Shown here one piece after another: positions 44,617-53,549 of a stretch of 64,000 nucleotides of DNA; within the stretch, counting starts at the first letter, position 1; the number at the start of each line of letters is the position of its first letter. The position numbers and the translations under genes are program-made. Below the pieces are notes generated by a model. That model was given only the letters and a program-made list of their open reading frames with translations. It ran no database searches and was not told the DNA's origin. This stretch comes from Dysosmobacter welbionis. GTDB lineage: Bacteria > Bacillota > Clostridia > Oscillospirales > Oscillospiraceae. The stretch is from positions 3,512,112-3,576,111 of the forward strand of contig NZ_CP034413.3 of assembly GCF_005121165.3 (NCBI RefSeq), given 5' to 3'.

Positions 44617-45702
44617 ATGAAACAGTACAAAGTCGGAATCATCGGCGGCACCGGCATGGTGGGCCAGCGCTTCATCACGCTGATGGAGCATCACCCCTGG
44701 TTTCAGCTGACGGCCATCGCCGCCAGCGCACGCAGCGCCGGCAAACCTTACGCCGAGGCGGTGGCGGGCCGCTGGGCCCTGGACGTCCCCATGCCGGAGG
44801 AGGCCAAAAATCTGGTGGTCCTGGACGCGGAGCAGGACGCGGAGCGGCTGGCCTCCATGGTGGATTTCTGCTTCTGCGCCGTGGACATGAAGAAAGAGGA
44901 GATCCGGGCCCTGGAGGAGAAATACGCGAGACTGGAGTGTCCCATCGTCTCCAACAACTCCGCCCACCGGTGGACCGACGATGTACCCATGGTAGTCCCG
45001 GAGATCAACGCGGACCATCTGGCGGTGATCGAGGCCCAGCGCAAGCGCCTGGGCACCCGCCGGGGCTTCATCGCCGTGAAGAGCAACTGTTCGCTCCAGA
45101 GCTACGTCCCGGCCCTGCACCCCCTGAAGAAGTACGGCCTGGACAAAATCCTGGTCTGCACCTATCAGGCCATCTCCGGCGCCGGCAAGACCTTCCAGCG
45201 CTGGCCGGAGATGGTGGATAACTGCATTCCCTACATCGGCGGCGAGGAGGAGAAGAGCGAGCAGGAGCCGTTGAAGCTGTGGGGCCGCGTGGAGGACGGG
45301 AAGATCGTCAGGGCCGACGGCCCCTCCATCACCGCCCAGTGCTTCCGGGTGGCCTGCCAGGACGGTCACATGGCCGCGGTGTTTATGAAATTCGCGGACG
45401 GCAAGGCCCCCTCCATAGAGCAGATCAAGGCCGACTGGGCCGCCTTCCGGGGCGTACCCCAGGAGCTGGAACTCCCCTCCGCCCCCAAGCAGTTCCTCCA
45501 CTACTTTGAGGAGCCTGACCGGCCCCAGACCCGGCTGGACCGGAACCTGGAGCACGGCATGGCCGTGTCCGTGGGCCGCCTGCGGCCGGACACCCAGTAC
45601 GACTACAAGTTCGTGTGCCTCTCCCACAACACCCTGCGGGGCGCTGCGGGCGGCGCGGTGCTCCTGGCGGAGCTGCTGTGCGCCAAGGGATACATGGACT
45701 GA
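44617..45702 (+). CDS. asd: Aspartate-semialdehyde dehydrogenase
   Basis: 361 residues. GGTGMVGQRF near the N-terminus binds NADP; the catalytic Cys158 lies in VKSNCSLQSYV; LDRNLEHGMAVSVGRLRPD and HNTLRGAAGGAVLLAELL are conserved. It reduces aspartyl phosphate to the semialdehyde used for lysine, threonine and methionine. The length and sequence fit the archaeal/fungal-type subgroup. AGGAGG precedes the ATG. dapA follows after a terminator and a repeat. Confidence 0.95.
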   Translation: MKQYKVGIIGGTGMVGQRFITLMEHHPWFQLTAIAASARSAGKPYAEAVAGRWALDVPMPEEAKNLVVLDAEQDAERLASMVDFCFCAVDMKKEEIRALEEKYARLECPIVSNNSAHRWTDDVPMVVPEINADHLAVIEAQRKRLGTRRGFIAVKSNCSLQSYVPALHPLKKYGLDKILVCTYQAISGAGKTFQRWPEMVDNCIPYIGGEEEKSEQEPLKLWGRVEDGKIVRADGPSITAQCFRVACQDGHMAAVFMKFADGKAPSIEQIKADWAAFRGVPQELELPSAPKQFLHYFEEPDRPQTRLDRNLEHGMAVSVGRLRPDTQYDYKFVCLSHNTLRGAAGGAVLLAELLCAKGYMD

Positions 45703-45721
45703 TTCCATCTCATACATCCAC

Positions 45722-45761
45722 AAAAGAGACGGCTTGCCGGAGTTGGCAGGCCGCCTCTTTT
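45722..45761 (+). terminator. Terminator after asd
   Basis: A long stem with two mismatches (45722-45738 with 45745-45761) ending in CTCTTTT. Symmetric enough to work in both directions. Confidence 0.8.
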
Positions 45762-45779
45762 ATCCTCAGACCTGCATCA

Positions 45780-45890
45780 AATTTAGGAATTGGAAATTTG
45801 AAATGGAGGTGTTCCGCCGCAGGCGGAACGATTTTAAATTTCCAAGCTCCACCGGGCACCAAAATTTCTAATTCCCCATTTCCAGCTGAA
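45780..45890. repeat. Dispersed repeat, copy B
   Basis: A central perfect hairpin GTTCCGCC-GCA-GGCGGAAC flanked by AT-rich arms related as inverted copies (GGAATTGGAAATTT versus AAATTTCTAATTCC-like). The core matches copy A at 40165-40275 closely. It separates asd from dapA. Confidence 0.6.
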
Positions 45891-45906
45891 AAGGAGCGTG
45901 TGTACA

Positions 45907-46800
45907 TTGAAAAAGCCTCTCTTCACCGGGTCCGGTGTGGCCATTGTCACGCCCTTTACCAAAGAGACCGTGGATCTCCCCACCCTGGGGAAGCTGCTGG
46001 ACTTTCAAATGAAAAACGGCACCGACGCCATCATCGTCTGCGGCACCACCGGCGAGGCCAGCACCATGAGCTACCGGGAGCGGATGCGGACCATCGAGTT
46101 CTGTGTGGACCACGTGGACGGGCGGCTGCCGGTGATCGCCGGCACCGGCTCCAACTCCACAGAGAACGCCCTGGCCCTGTCCCGGGACGCGGAGCGGGCC
46201 GGGGCCGACGGATTGCTGCTGGTGACGCCCTACTACAACAAGGCCAGCCAAGCCGGGCTCATCCGCCACTTCCAGGTGATCGCCGACGGCGTGGATGTGC
46301 CGCTGATCCTGTACGACGTACCCTCCCGCACCGGCGTCACCATCGCGCCGGAGACGTATGCGGAGCTTGCCAAGCACCCCAACATCAACGGCGTCAAGGA
46401 GGCGGGGGGCAATTTCTCCAACATTCAGAAGACCCGGAACCTGTGCCCGGAGGACTTCTCCATCTGGTCCGGCAACGATGACGAGACAGCGGCCATCTGT
46501 ATGCTGGGCGGCAAGGGCGTCATCTCCGTAGTGGCCAACGTCCTGCCGGCGGAGATGCACCGGCTGACGGAGCTGTGCCTGCGGAACGACTTCGCCGCCG
46601 CCGGAAAGCTGCAGCTGGAGCTGAAGGACTTCTGCGACGCCATGTTCTGCGACGTGAACCCCATCCCCGTCAAAACGGCGCTGAACCTGCTGGGCTGGGA
46701 CGTGGGCCCCCTGCGCCTGCCGTTGTGCGACCCCACCGAGGCCGGGCTGGAGAAAATCAGGGCGGCCCTGGAAAAGCACGGGCTGACCTCCAGAGTATAA
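45907..46800 (+). CDS. dapA: 4-hydroxy-tetrahydrodipicolinate synthase
   Basis: 297 residues from a TTG start 10 bp after AAGGAG; an in-frame GTG at 45898 is too close to the ribosome site. CGTTGEA, Tyr136 in LYDVPSRTGV and the Schiff-base Lys164 in GVKEAGGNF define the class I aldolase that condenses pyruvate with aspartate semialdehyde. Product also feeds dipicolinic acid of spores. Acts directly after Asd. Confidence 0.96.
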   Translation: MKKPLFTGSGVAIVTPFTKETVDLPTLGKLLDFQMKNGTDAIIVCGTTGEASTMSYRERMRTIEFCVDHVDGRLPVIAGTGSNSTENALALSRDAERAGADGLLLVTPYYNKASQAGLIRHFQVIADGVDVPLILYDVPSRTGVTIAPETYAELAKHPNINGVKEAGGNFSNIQKTRNLCPEDFSIWSGNDDETAAICMLGGKGVISVVANVLPAEMHRLTELCLRNDFAAAGKLQLELKDFCDAMFCDVNPIPVKTALNLLGWDVGPLRLPLCDPTEAGLEKIRAALEKHGLTSRV

Positions 46801-46841
46801 GCCACAGCCGCCCGGCGAAAGCCGGGCGGCTGCTGTTCGGT

Positions 46842-47867
46842 TTATTTCCGGGTACTGCCGCCGTACTGCTCCGAGGACAGGCGCACCTGGGCCTCTCCAT
46901 CACCGATGCCGGTGATTTCCACCGTCAGCTTGTTCCGCAGGTCGGCGCTCTCCCCTTCCTGGACCTGGAAAGCCCGGACCAGCGTCTCTCCGGCGGGGAT
47001 GCGAACCATGGAGAACAGCTCCTGGTTGATATGGCCCACGGTCCAGGGGCGGAAGACACGCACCAGGATGTCCTGGTCCCCCTGGTTCTCGATCACCAGG
47101 GCGGCATAGGGCAGCTCCGGCATGAAGTGGAAGGTGTACGTCAGATCCGCCCCCTGGAGGGCCACGCCGTCCACGAACCGCCCCAGATAGGCGGCTGGAT
47201 CCAGCACCGCCGGGTCCACCTCGGTGAACACCCCGCAGCTGACGCCATACTCCGGCACGGTGGGCGTCTCCATCTGCCGCTGGATGAGTTCCTCCCGGAT
47301 GGGCGAGTCCTCTTCCAGCCCGTGTCCGACGATGACGGAGGTGCCGTCCCCCACCTGAATCTCCGCTTTCTGGTTGCCGATGGCGATGATGCGCTCCGTG
47401 CCGTCTTCGTTCTGCGTGGTCCTTCTGGAGAAGAACTCAGCCCCCGTCCAGTAGATGGGCTGGCCGTTCCCGTCCAGACGGGGATTGCCCTCCGCATCTA
47501 CGGCCGCCTCAGTGCCGAAATCAATGCAGTTCAGGTCCTCCCGGTACACCGCGCCGTAGACCATGTCCAGCACCTCCGCCGCGGTCTCGGCGCTGATGAA
47601 GTAGTGGTCCTCCCCGTTTTCATCAGTGTAGGTCAGCACAGTGGGGATCTGCGCTCCGTCCTCCGTAGTCCAGGCAGCGCCGGCAGGTACCTGTTCCTTG
47701 CCGAACAGAGCCACACCCGCCTCGCCGTAGGCCACCTGTCCGTTCAGCGTTCCGCTCTGAGGGACAGCGGGCGGCCTGGTCTCCCCCGCCAGGGAGGCCC
47801 CCACCAGCCCTACCAACAGCAGCATGGTGCTCATGCCCGCGATAAAGGGAATGTAATTGCGTTTCAT
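46842..47867 (-). CDS. Exported protein of unknown function
   Basis: 341 residues with an N-terminal membrane or signal segment (YIPFIAGMSTMLLLVGLVGASLA). GTLNGQVAYGEAGVALFG, TDENGEDHYFISAETAAEVLDMVYGAVYREDLNCIDFGTE and a late VRIPAGETLVRAFQVQEG suggest a propeptide-like and a copper-amine-like beta region, but I do not recognise a family with confidence. It is the third gene behind an ECF sigma factor and anti-sigma pair, probably its target. Confidence 0.75.
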   Translation of the reverse strand: MKRNYIPFIAGMSTMLLLVGLVGASLAGETRPPAVPQSGTLNGQVAYGEAGVALFGKEQVPAGAAWTTEDGAQIPTVLTYTDENGEDHYFISAETAAEVLDMVYGAVYREDLNCIDFGTEAAVDAEGNPRLDGNGQPIYWTGAEFFSRRTTQNEDGTERIIAIGNQKAEIQVGDGTSVIVGHGLEEDSPIREELIQRQMETPTVPEYGVSCGVFTEVDPAVLDPAAYLGRFVDGVALQGADLTYTFHFMPELPYAALVIENQGDQDILVRVFRPWTVGHINQELFSMVRIPAGETLVRAFQVQEGESADLRNKLTVEITGIGDGEAQVRLSSEQYGGSTRK

Positions 47868-47886
47868 CAGATTCCTTCCTTTCCTG

Positions 47887-48543
47887 TCACCAGGTCACAT
47901 TCCTGGCAATCTCCAGCAGCTCTTCGGCGGACAGGCCCTTCCCATGGAGGGCGAAGATGTAGGGCCCGTCCGTCCACAGCAGGTCTTTTTCTGTGCTGTC
48001 CGTCTCCTCTTCCACCAGCAGGCCCAGGCGGCCGTTGACCTCCACCTCAGAGCCCTGGCAGGCGGTCCCCTTGGAACCCACCAGGTCCTCTCCCTGGGTC
48101 TGCATCAGGGTGAAGGAGGCATCCTCCCCCCTTCGGTACGCCAGACTTCGCTCCCCGCGGATCTCACTGGTGCTGCCGCGGACCAGGATGAAGCCCTCCG
48201 GCACACAGCGCAGTTGGGCGTCCTGGAAAGGCCGGGTGGTGGTGTGCTCCAGGCGGATAACGTACCGCAGTTCCCCGTCTGTCTGGGACCAGTAGATCTG
48301 GCAGTCCGTCCGGTCCCCCGCCCCCACGGAGAGTCCCGCCGCCAGGGCGCCCAGCACGGCGGCCGCCGCCAGCAGGGCCCGCCAGTGCCGCCGTCTCCGC
48401 TGACGGCGGAGCAGCGTCGCCATCCGGGCCTCGAAGTCCGGGGAGAAGTCATGGACGCAGTCCTCCCGGTCCGGCAGAGCGGAGAGGAATTTCTCCGCCG
48501 CCTCCGGCGCCGCCGCGTACAGGGCCTCCTCTGAGATCATCAT
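47887..48543 (-). CDS. Probable anti-sigma factor (DUF4367-like)
   Basis: 218 residues. A cytoplasmic N-terminus with FSPDFEARMATLLRRQRRRRHWR, one membrane helix (ALLAAAAVLGALAAGLSVGA, about 56-75), and an outside beta domain ending LLWTDGPYIFALHGKGLSAEELLEIARNVTW, the typical DUF4367 end. It is coupled by ATGA to the sigma gene. Confidence 0.82.
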   Translation of the reverse strand: MMISEEALYAAAPEAAEKFLSALPDREDCVHDFSPDFEARMATLLRRQRRRRHWRALLAAAAVLGALAAGLSVGAGDRTDCQIYWSQTDGELRYVIRLEHTTTRPFQDAQLRCVPEGFILVRGSTSEIRGERSLAYRRGEDASFTLMQTQGEDLVGSKGTACQGSEVEVNGRLGLLVEEETDSTEKDLLWTDGPYIFALHGKGLSAEELLEIARNVTW

Positions 48544-49055
48544 GGCGTCTCCCCCCTCTCATCCAGAATTTCCGCCAGCTTCTTCCGGGCCCGGTGCAAG
48601 GTCTGGGTCACGGCATCAGGGGTGGCGGAGAGAAATCCCGCGATCTCCCGGGCGGAATAGCCGTTGTAGTATTTTAGCAGAAGCACCTCCCGGTACCGGG
48701 GCGGCAGGGATGCCATGGCATCGGCCAGACCGCCGCCCTCCGGCGGTGCGGACCAGACGGTCTGTTCATCCAGCTCCGTCTCCGGATGGCGCTGGTGGGA
48801 GCGATATAGATCGATGGCCTTCCGCTCCGCCACCGTCACCACCAGATTCCGCGTCCGGGGACAGGGGCCGTCGGGGATAGTCGCCATGTGCTCCGCCAGC
48901 TTCACGAAGGACTGGTGCACCGCGTCCTCTGCGTCTTGTGGATTTTTCAGGATGTGATAGGCCACATGGTACATGAGGCCCCGGTAGGCCAGGTACAGCG
49001 ATTCAAACCTGGTCCGATCATCCGCTGTCTCCATGGTTGCCAGATATTCCAGCAT
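48540..49055 (-). CDS. ECF-type RNA polymerase sigma factor (second)
   Basis: 171 residues. Region 2 (RFESLYLAYRGLMYHVAYHILKNPQDAEDAVHQSFVKLAEHM) and region 4 (LPPRYREVLLLKYYNGYSAREIAGFLSATPDAVTQTLHRARKKL) are clear. Upstream on the minus strand CAAATTT and CGTC about 17 bp apart (49107-49084) could be its own ECF-type promoter. It regulates, at least, its own operon with the anti-sigma factor. Confidence 0.9.
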   Translation of the reverse strand: MLEYLATMETADDRTRFESLYLAYRGLMYHVAYHILKNPQDAEDAVHQSFVKLAEHMATIPDGPCPRTRNLVVTVAERKAIDLYRSHQRHPETELDEQTVWSAPPEGGGLADAMASLPPRYREVLLLKYYNGYSAREIAGFLSATPDAVTQTLHRARKKLAEILDERGETP

Positions 49056-49134
49056 GGCGTTCCCTCCTGTCCCTCTGCTCTCTATGACGCTGGAGCGGGC
49101 GCAAATTTGACGGCCGGATTTGAAAATTCATGAA

Positions 49135-49160
49135 AACAGGCGGGAGTACTCCCGCCTGTT
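49135..49160. terminator. 26-bp palindrome after the exported protein gene
   Basis: AACAGGCGGGAGT and its exact reverse complement abut without a loop, just 3 bp beyond the stop of the leftward gene at 49164; a following T-rich stretch (TTTTCATG on the minus strand) supports termination. Confidence 0.65.
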
Positions 49161-49163
49161 CTG

Positions 49164-50342
49164 CTATGCAGCGCCCAGCTCCGCCTCCTGCTGCCGGACC
49201 GAGGCCTCCATGGCCTCCAGGCTGTCCAGGGACAGCAGATCGCTGAATATATAATTCTGCAGCTCCAGCCCCGGAATACCAGTCTGGAACTCCCCGTTTT
49301 CCGTGCTGGCCAAAAGGATGCTGTCCTGGAGGAGACCTCGCAGCTCCCAGAAAAACCCGGCGATGGCCTCCGGGTCAAACTGGTGTTCCTCCCGGCCAAA
49401 GTTGATGTCAAAGGTTACCGACCTGTTGTCCGATGTGTATGCCTGCCCGTTCCCATCAAAGGCCCACAATTCATAGGCGTATTCCGCCCAGCCCTGGTAC
49501 ATCTCCGGCTCGTATTGCAGCAGGTAGTCCTCGCCATCGATCTTGCAGGCAAATACGCTGGTCCAGCCGGCATGGGACGGATGGGCTCCGGCGGACCACA
49601 ACTCCACGCCGTCCTGCCGGATGACCTGCAGGATATACCAAGCGGGATAGTAATCTGTCTCCGGGGTGAGCACCGTCACCAGCTCCGTGGTCTCCGGCAT
49701 GCCGTCGTGGTCGAAGTCGTAGTCCTCCGACAGTACCTCTGTGGTCTGTTCCAAAGCGGAGCCAGACAGCGTTCCGTCCTGGTTCATACGCACGGTGCAG
49801 CGGTAGGTGTGGGGCTCCCCTGCGTCCCCACCCCGGCCGACCGTCAGCAACAGGGTGTCCATGTCCGGCCATGTGCCCCAGTCCTCCGGGAGAAATTCGT
49901 ACTCCGGGATGGGGCTGCCGTCCGGCAGGGTGAAGTCCAAGCTGATCCAGCAGGCGGTGGAGATGACCTTCACCTGGGTCCAGGTCCGGCCGCCATAGGC
50001 GATAGCCACCAGATTATTTGCCGGAGACCACCGCGCCGACTGCCAGAGCGCCCCTTGGTCCTGCCAGAGAAGTTCACCGGTCTCCGTGTCCACGATCTGC
50101 AGGAATTCCGGCACCACGTATCCGCTGACATACATCTCACTCTTTCCCGCTGTCCGGACCTGGAACCGCCCGTTGGGGGACAGGGTCTCTCCCTCCACCT
50201 GGGCTACCGGTGCGGCCTCCAGAGGCGCTTGGTACTCCGCCGTCTCCTGCCGCTGTGCCGCCATTTGGGGGGACGCCACCCCCGCTGTGACCGCCGTGAT
50301 AACTGCCAGTGCCAACACGCCAAAAATCCGCCGTTTGTCCAT
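49164..50342 (-). CDS. Exported protein of unknown function
   Basis: 392 residues with a signal-like start (RRIFGVLALAVITAVTAGVAS). The outside part has SPNGRFQVRTAGKSEMYVSGYVVPEFLQIVDTETGELLW and SPANNLVAIAYGGRTWTQVKVI, resembling one or two beta-propeller-like blades, and later DYDFDHDGMPETTELVTVL, a calcium-loop-like DxDxDG motif. No family recognised. It is followed by the second ECF module but separated by a terminator. Confidence 0.75.
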   Translation of the reverse strand: MDKRRIFGVLALAVITAVTAGVASPQMAAQRQETAEYQAPLEAAPVAQVEGETLSPNGRFQVRTAGKSEMYVSGYVVPEFLQIVDTETGELLWQDQGALWQSARWSPANNLVAIAYGGRTWTQVKVISTACWISLDFTLPDGSPIPEYEFLPEDWGTWPDMDTLLLTVGRGGDAGEPHTYRCTVRMNQDGTLSGSALEQTTEVLSEDYDFDHDGMPETTELVTVLTPETDYYPAWYILQVIRQDGVELWSAGAHPSHAGWTSVFACKIDGEDYLLQYEPEMYQGWAEYAYELWAFDGNGQAYTSDNRSVTFDINFGREEHQFDPEAIAGFFWELRGLLQDSILLASTENGEFQTGIPGLELQNYIFSDLLSLDSLEAMEASVRQQEAELGAA

Positions 50343-50421
50343 GAAAAACCACCCCGCAAGCTGTTTTGCAAACAGTTTACAGGGTGGTTTTGCCTGATGT
50401 CAACTACAATCCAGTAACAGC

Positions 50422-52047
50422 TCAGCCGTTCAGCCGGGCAAGCATCTCCTCCCGGGCCCCGGCGATATACGCATCGTAGGTGCACATCTTGTCGATGAGC
50501 TTCCCGTCCACGAACTCCATGACCCGGTTGGCGATGGTCTGGACAAACTCATGGTCGTGGCTGGCGAAGAGGACCACGCCCTTGAAGTCGATCAGGCCGT
50601 TGTTGACGGCGGTGATGGACTCCAGGTCCAGGTGGTTGGTGGGCTGGTCCAGCACCAGGGCATTGGAACCGAACAGCATCATCCGGGACAACATGCACCG
50701 GACCTTCTCGCCGCCGGAGAGGACCTTAACGGGCTTGTACACGTCGTCGCCGGAGAACAGCATCCGCCCCAGGAAGGACCGCTTGAAGGACTCGGTGCCC
50801 TCCTCCGCGTTGTCGGCGGTGTACTGGCCCAGCCAGTCCACCAGATTCAGGTCGCAGTCGTTGAAGAAGGCGGAGTTGTCCAGGGGGAAGTAGCTGGTGG
50901 TGATGGTGGTGCCCCACTTGAAGGTGCCCGCATCCGGCTCCAGCTCCTCCATCAAGATCTTGAACAGCGTGGTGGTGGCGATCTCGTCCTCCCCCACGAA
51001 GGCGATCTTGTCGCCCTTGTTCACCCGGAAGCTGACGTTGTCCAGCACCTTCCGGCCGTCTACGGTCTTGGTAAGGCCCTCCACCGCCAGAATCTCCTTG
51101 CCCGGCTCCCGGTCCATCTTGAAGCCCACGAAGGGATAGCGCCGGGAGGAGGCGGGCATCTCCTCCACCGTCAGCTTGTCCAGCAGCTTCCGGCGGGCGG
51201 TGGCCTGCTTGCTCTTGGACTTGTTGGCAGAGAAGCGGGAGACGAACTCCTGGAGCTCCTTGATCTTCTCTTCCTTCTTCTTGTTCTGGTCCCGGATCAG
51301 CCGCTGCATCATCTGGCTGGACTCGTACCAGAACTCGTAGTTGCCCACATACATCTTGATCCCGCCGTAGTCCACGTCCACGATATTGGTGCACACAGTA
51401 TTCAGGAAGTGGCGGTCGTGGCTCACCACGATAATAAGGCTCTCGCACTCCAGGATGAAGTCCTCCAGCCACTCCACGGCGTGGATGTCCAGGTGGTTGG
51501 TGGGCTCGTCCAGCAGGATGATGTCCGGCTTGCCGAAGAGGGCCTGGGCCAGCAGCACCTTCACCTTCTCCTTGGCGGTCAGCGTGCTCATCTCGCTGTA
51601 CAGAATGTCCTCGGACAATCCCAGGCCCTGGATCAGGCGGCTCACGTCGCTCTCCGCCTCCCAGCCGTCCATGTCGGCAAACTCCGCCTCCAGCTCGCTG
51701 GCCTTCACGCCGTCGGCGTCGGTGAAGTCCTCCTTGGCGTAGAGGGCGTCCTTCTCCTTCATGATATCGTAGAGCCGCTGGTTGCCCATGATGACCGTGT
51801 CCAGCACCGTGTACTGGTCGTACTGGAAGTGGTCCTGCTTCAAAACGCTCATCCGCTGATCCTTGGAGATCACCACCTCGCCGGTGGTAGGCTCCAGATC
51901 CCCGGAGAGGATCCGCAGGAAGGTGGTCTTTCCGGCGCCGTTGGCGCCGATGATGCCGTAGCAGTTGCCGGGGGTGAACTTCAGGTCCACGTGCTTGAAC
52001 AGGGTCTGTCCGCTGAAATTGAGACTGACGTCATTGACTGTGATCAT
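50422..52047 (-). CDS. ABC-F family ATPase (YkpA/YbiT type)
   Basis: 541 residues with two ABC domains and no membrane part. Domain 1 has Walker A GANGAGKTTFL (34-44), signature LTAKEKVKVLLAQAL and Walker B LLDEPTNHLD. Domain 2 has a degenerate loop VGEDEIATTTLF without the Walker A lysine and LDQPTNHLD with Gln in place of the catalytic Glu. ABC-F proteins act on ribosomes. No evidence of antibiotic resistance type; the arm region (SANKSKSKQATARRKLLDKL) fits YkpA. Confidence 0.92.
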   Translation of the reverse strand: MITVNDVSLNFSGQTLFKHVDLKFTPGNCYGIIGANGAGKTTFLRILSGDLEPTTGEVVISKDQRMSVLKQDHFQYDQYTVLDTVIMGNQRLYDIMKEKDALYAKEDFTDADGVKASELEAEFADMDGWEAESDVSRLIQGLGLSEDILYSEMSTLTAKEKVKVLLAQALFGKPDIILLDEPTNHLDIHAVEWLEDFILECESLIIVVSHDRHFLNTVCTNIVDVDYGGIKMYVGNYEFWYESSQMMQRLIRDQNKKKEEKIKELQEFVSRFSANKSKSKQATARRKLLDKLTVEEMPASSRRYPFVGFKMDREPGKEILAVEGLTKTVDGRKVLDNVSFRVNKGDKIAFVGEDEIATTTLFKILMEELEPDAGTFKWGTTITTSYFPLDNSAFFNDCDLNLVDWLGQYTADNAEEGTESFKRSFLGRMLFSGDDVYKPVKVLSGGEKVRCMLSRMMLFGSNALVLDQPTNHLDLESITAVNNGLIDFKGVVLFASHDHEFVQTIANRVMEFVDGKLIDKMCTYDAYIAGAREEMLARLNG

Positions 52048-52129
52048 AGCTTGTATCCTTTTTCATATCTGCGTATTTCATCGCGGCAGTAGGCGCGTTT
52101 TCCGCGCCTGCTGCCGCTCTGTGATCCGA

Positions 52130-53527
52130 TTAGCCCTCTTCCGCGATCTTGCGGCCCATGAGGGTGCCCATGACAGAGGCCATCATCAATCCCCGGGTCC
52201 AGCCGGAGCTGTCGCCCAGGCAGTGGAGGCCCTGGAGGCTGGTGTTGAAGTCGGTGTCCATCTTCACCCGGTTGGAATAGAACTTCAGTTCCGGGGAGTA
52301 CAGCAGCGTCTCATAGGCGGCGAAGCCCGGCACCACGTAGTCCATGGCTTGGATGAAGTTGATGATGTTGGTCATGGCCCGGTAGGGCATGGCGGCGGTG
52401 ATGTCACCGGCCACGGCGTCCGGCAGGGTGGGCCGGATGTTGGACTGGGCCAGCTCCTTCTGCCAGGTGCGCTTGCCATCCAGAATGTCCCCGAACCGCT
52501 GGACCAGGATCTGGCCGTTGGCCAGCATGTTGGTCAGCTCGCCCACCTTCTGGGCATAGGCGATGGGCTGGTTGAAGGGGATGGAGAAATTGTGGGAGCA
52601 CAGGATGGAGAGGTTGGTGTTGTCGCTCTTCAGGTCCTTGTAGGAGTGGCCGTTCACCACTGCCAGGTTGTTGTCGTAGTTCTCCTGGCTGACGAAGCCG
52701 CCGGGGTTCTGGCAGAAGGTGCGGACCTTGTTCTTGAAGGGCTTGGGATAGCCCACCAGCTTGGACTCGTACAGCACCCGGTTCACCATCTCCATGACCT
52801 CGTTGCGGACCTCCACCCGGACGCCGATGTCCACAGTGCCGGGGGCGTGGGCGATGTTGTGCTCGGCGCAGAGCTTCTCCAGCCAGTCGGCGCCCCGGCG
52901 GCCGGTGGCCACCACGGTATGCTTGGCGTAGATCTCCAGGTCCGTCTTGCCGTCGGAGATGGCCACGCCCTTGCAGACCTCGTTCTCCAGGATCAGGTTG
53001 CTGCACTCATAGCCGAAGTACATCTCCACCCCGTTCTCCTGTAAGTACCGCTCGATGGCGAGGTAAATGCCCTGGGCCTTCTCGGTGCCCATGTGGCGGA
53101 TGGGGCAGTCCACCAGCTTCAGCCCCGCCTGGATGGCCCGGCGGCGGATCTCCTTCCGCTCCTCCTCGTGGCCCAGGCCCTCGATGTGCTCATCCGCGCC
53201 GAACTCCAGGTAGATCTGGTCGGCGTAGTCGATGGTCTCCTGGGCCAGGTCCGCCCCGATCAGGGTGGGCAGGTCGCCGCCCACCTCATAGCTGAGGGAG
53301 AGCTTGCCGTCGGAGAAGGCGCCGGCGCCGGAGAAGCCGGTGGTGATGTGGCAGTAGGGCTTGCAGTTCACGCACTTCTTGGTCTTGTCCTTGGGGCAGT
53401 GGCGCTTTTCCACCGGCTGTCCCTTTTCCACCATGACGATCTTCTGGCGGCTGCCCTTCTTAATCATCTCCAAAGCGGTGAAGATACCGGCGGGGCCGGC
53501 GCCAACAATGACAACATCTGCGTTCAT
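52130..53527 (-). CDS. FAD-dependent oxidoreductase
   Basis: 465 residues. FAD-binding GAGPAGIFTALEMIKKG at the start, VVATGRRGADWL and a late HCLGDSSGWTRGLMMASVMG. A Cys cluster CPKDKTKKCVNCKPYC at about 44-60 is characteristic of this uncharacterised group of dehydrogenases. It is close in kind to proteins annotated as NAD(P)/FAD-dependent oxidoreductase or as similar to thiazole synthesis and HI0933-like enzymes. Substrate unknown. No signal peptide. Confidence 0.88.
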   Translation of the reverse strand: MNADVVIVGAGPAGIFTALEMIKKGSRQKIVMVEKGQPVEKRHCPKDKTKKCVNCKPYCHITTGFSGAGAFSDGKLSLSYEVGGDLPTLIGADLAQETIDYADQIYLEFGADEHIEGLGHEEERKEIRRRAIQAGLKLVDCPIRHMGTEKAQGIYLAIERYLQENGVEMYFGYECSNLILENEVCKGVAISDGKTDLEIYAKHTVVATGRRGADWLEKLCAEHNIAHAPGTVDIGVRVEVRNEVMEMVNRVLYESKLVGYPKPFKNKVRTFCQNPGGFVSQENYDNNLAVVNGHSYKDLKSDNTNLSILCSHNFSIPFNQPIAYAQKVGELTNMLANGQILVQRFGDILDGKRTWQKELAQSNIRPTLPDAVAGDITAAMPYRAMTNIINFIQAMDYVVPGFAAYETLLYSPELKFYSNRVKMDTDFNTSLQGLHCLGDSSGWTRGLMMASVMGTLMGRKIAEEG

Positions 53528-53549
53528 AGTCTTCTCTCCTCGTTTTTCC

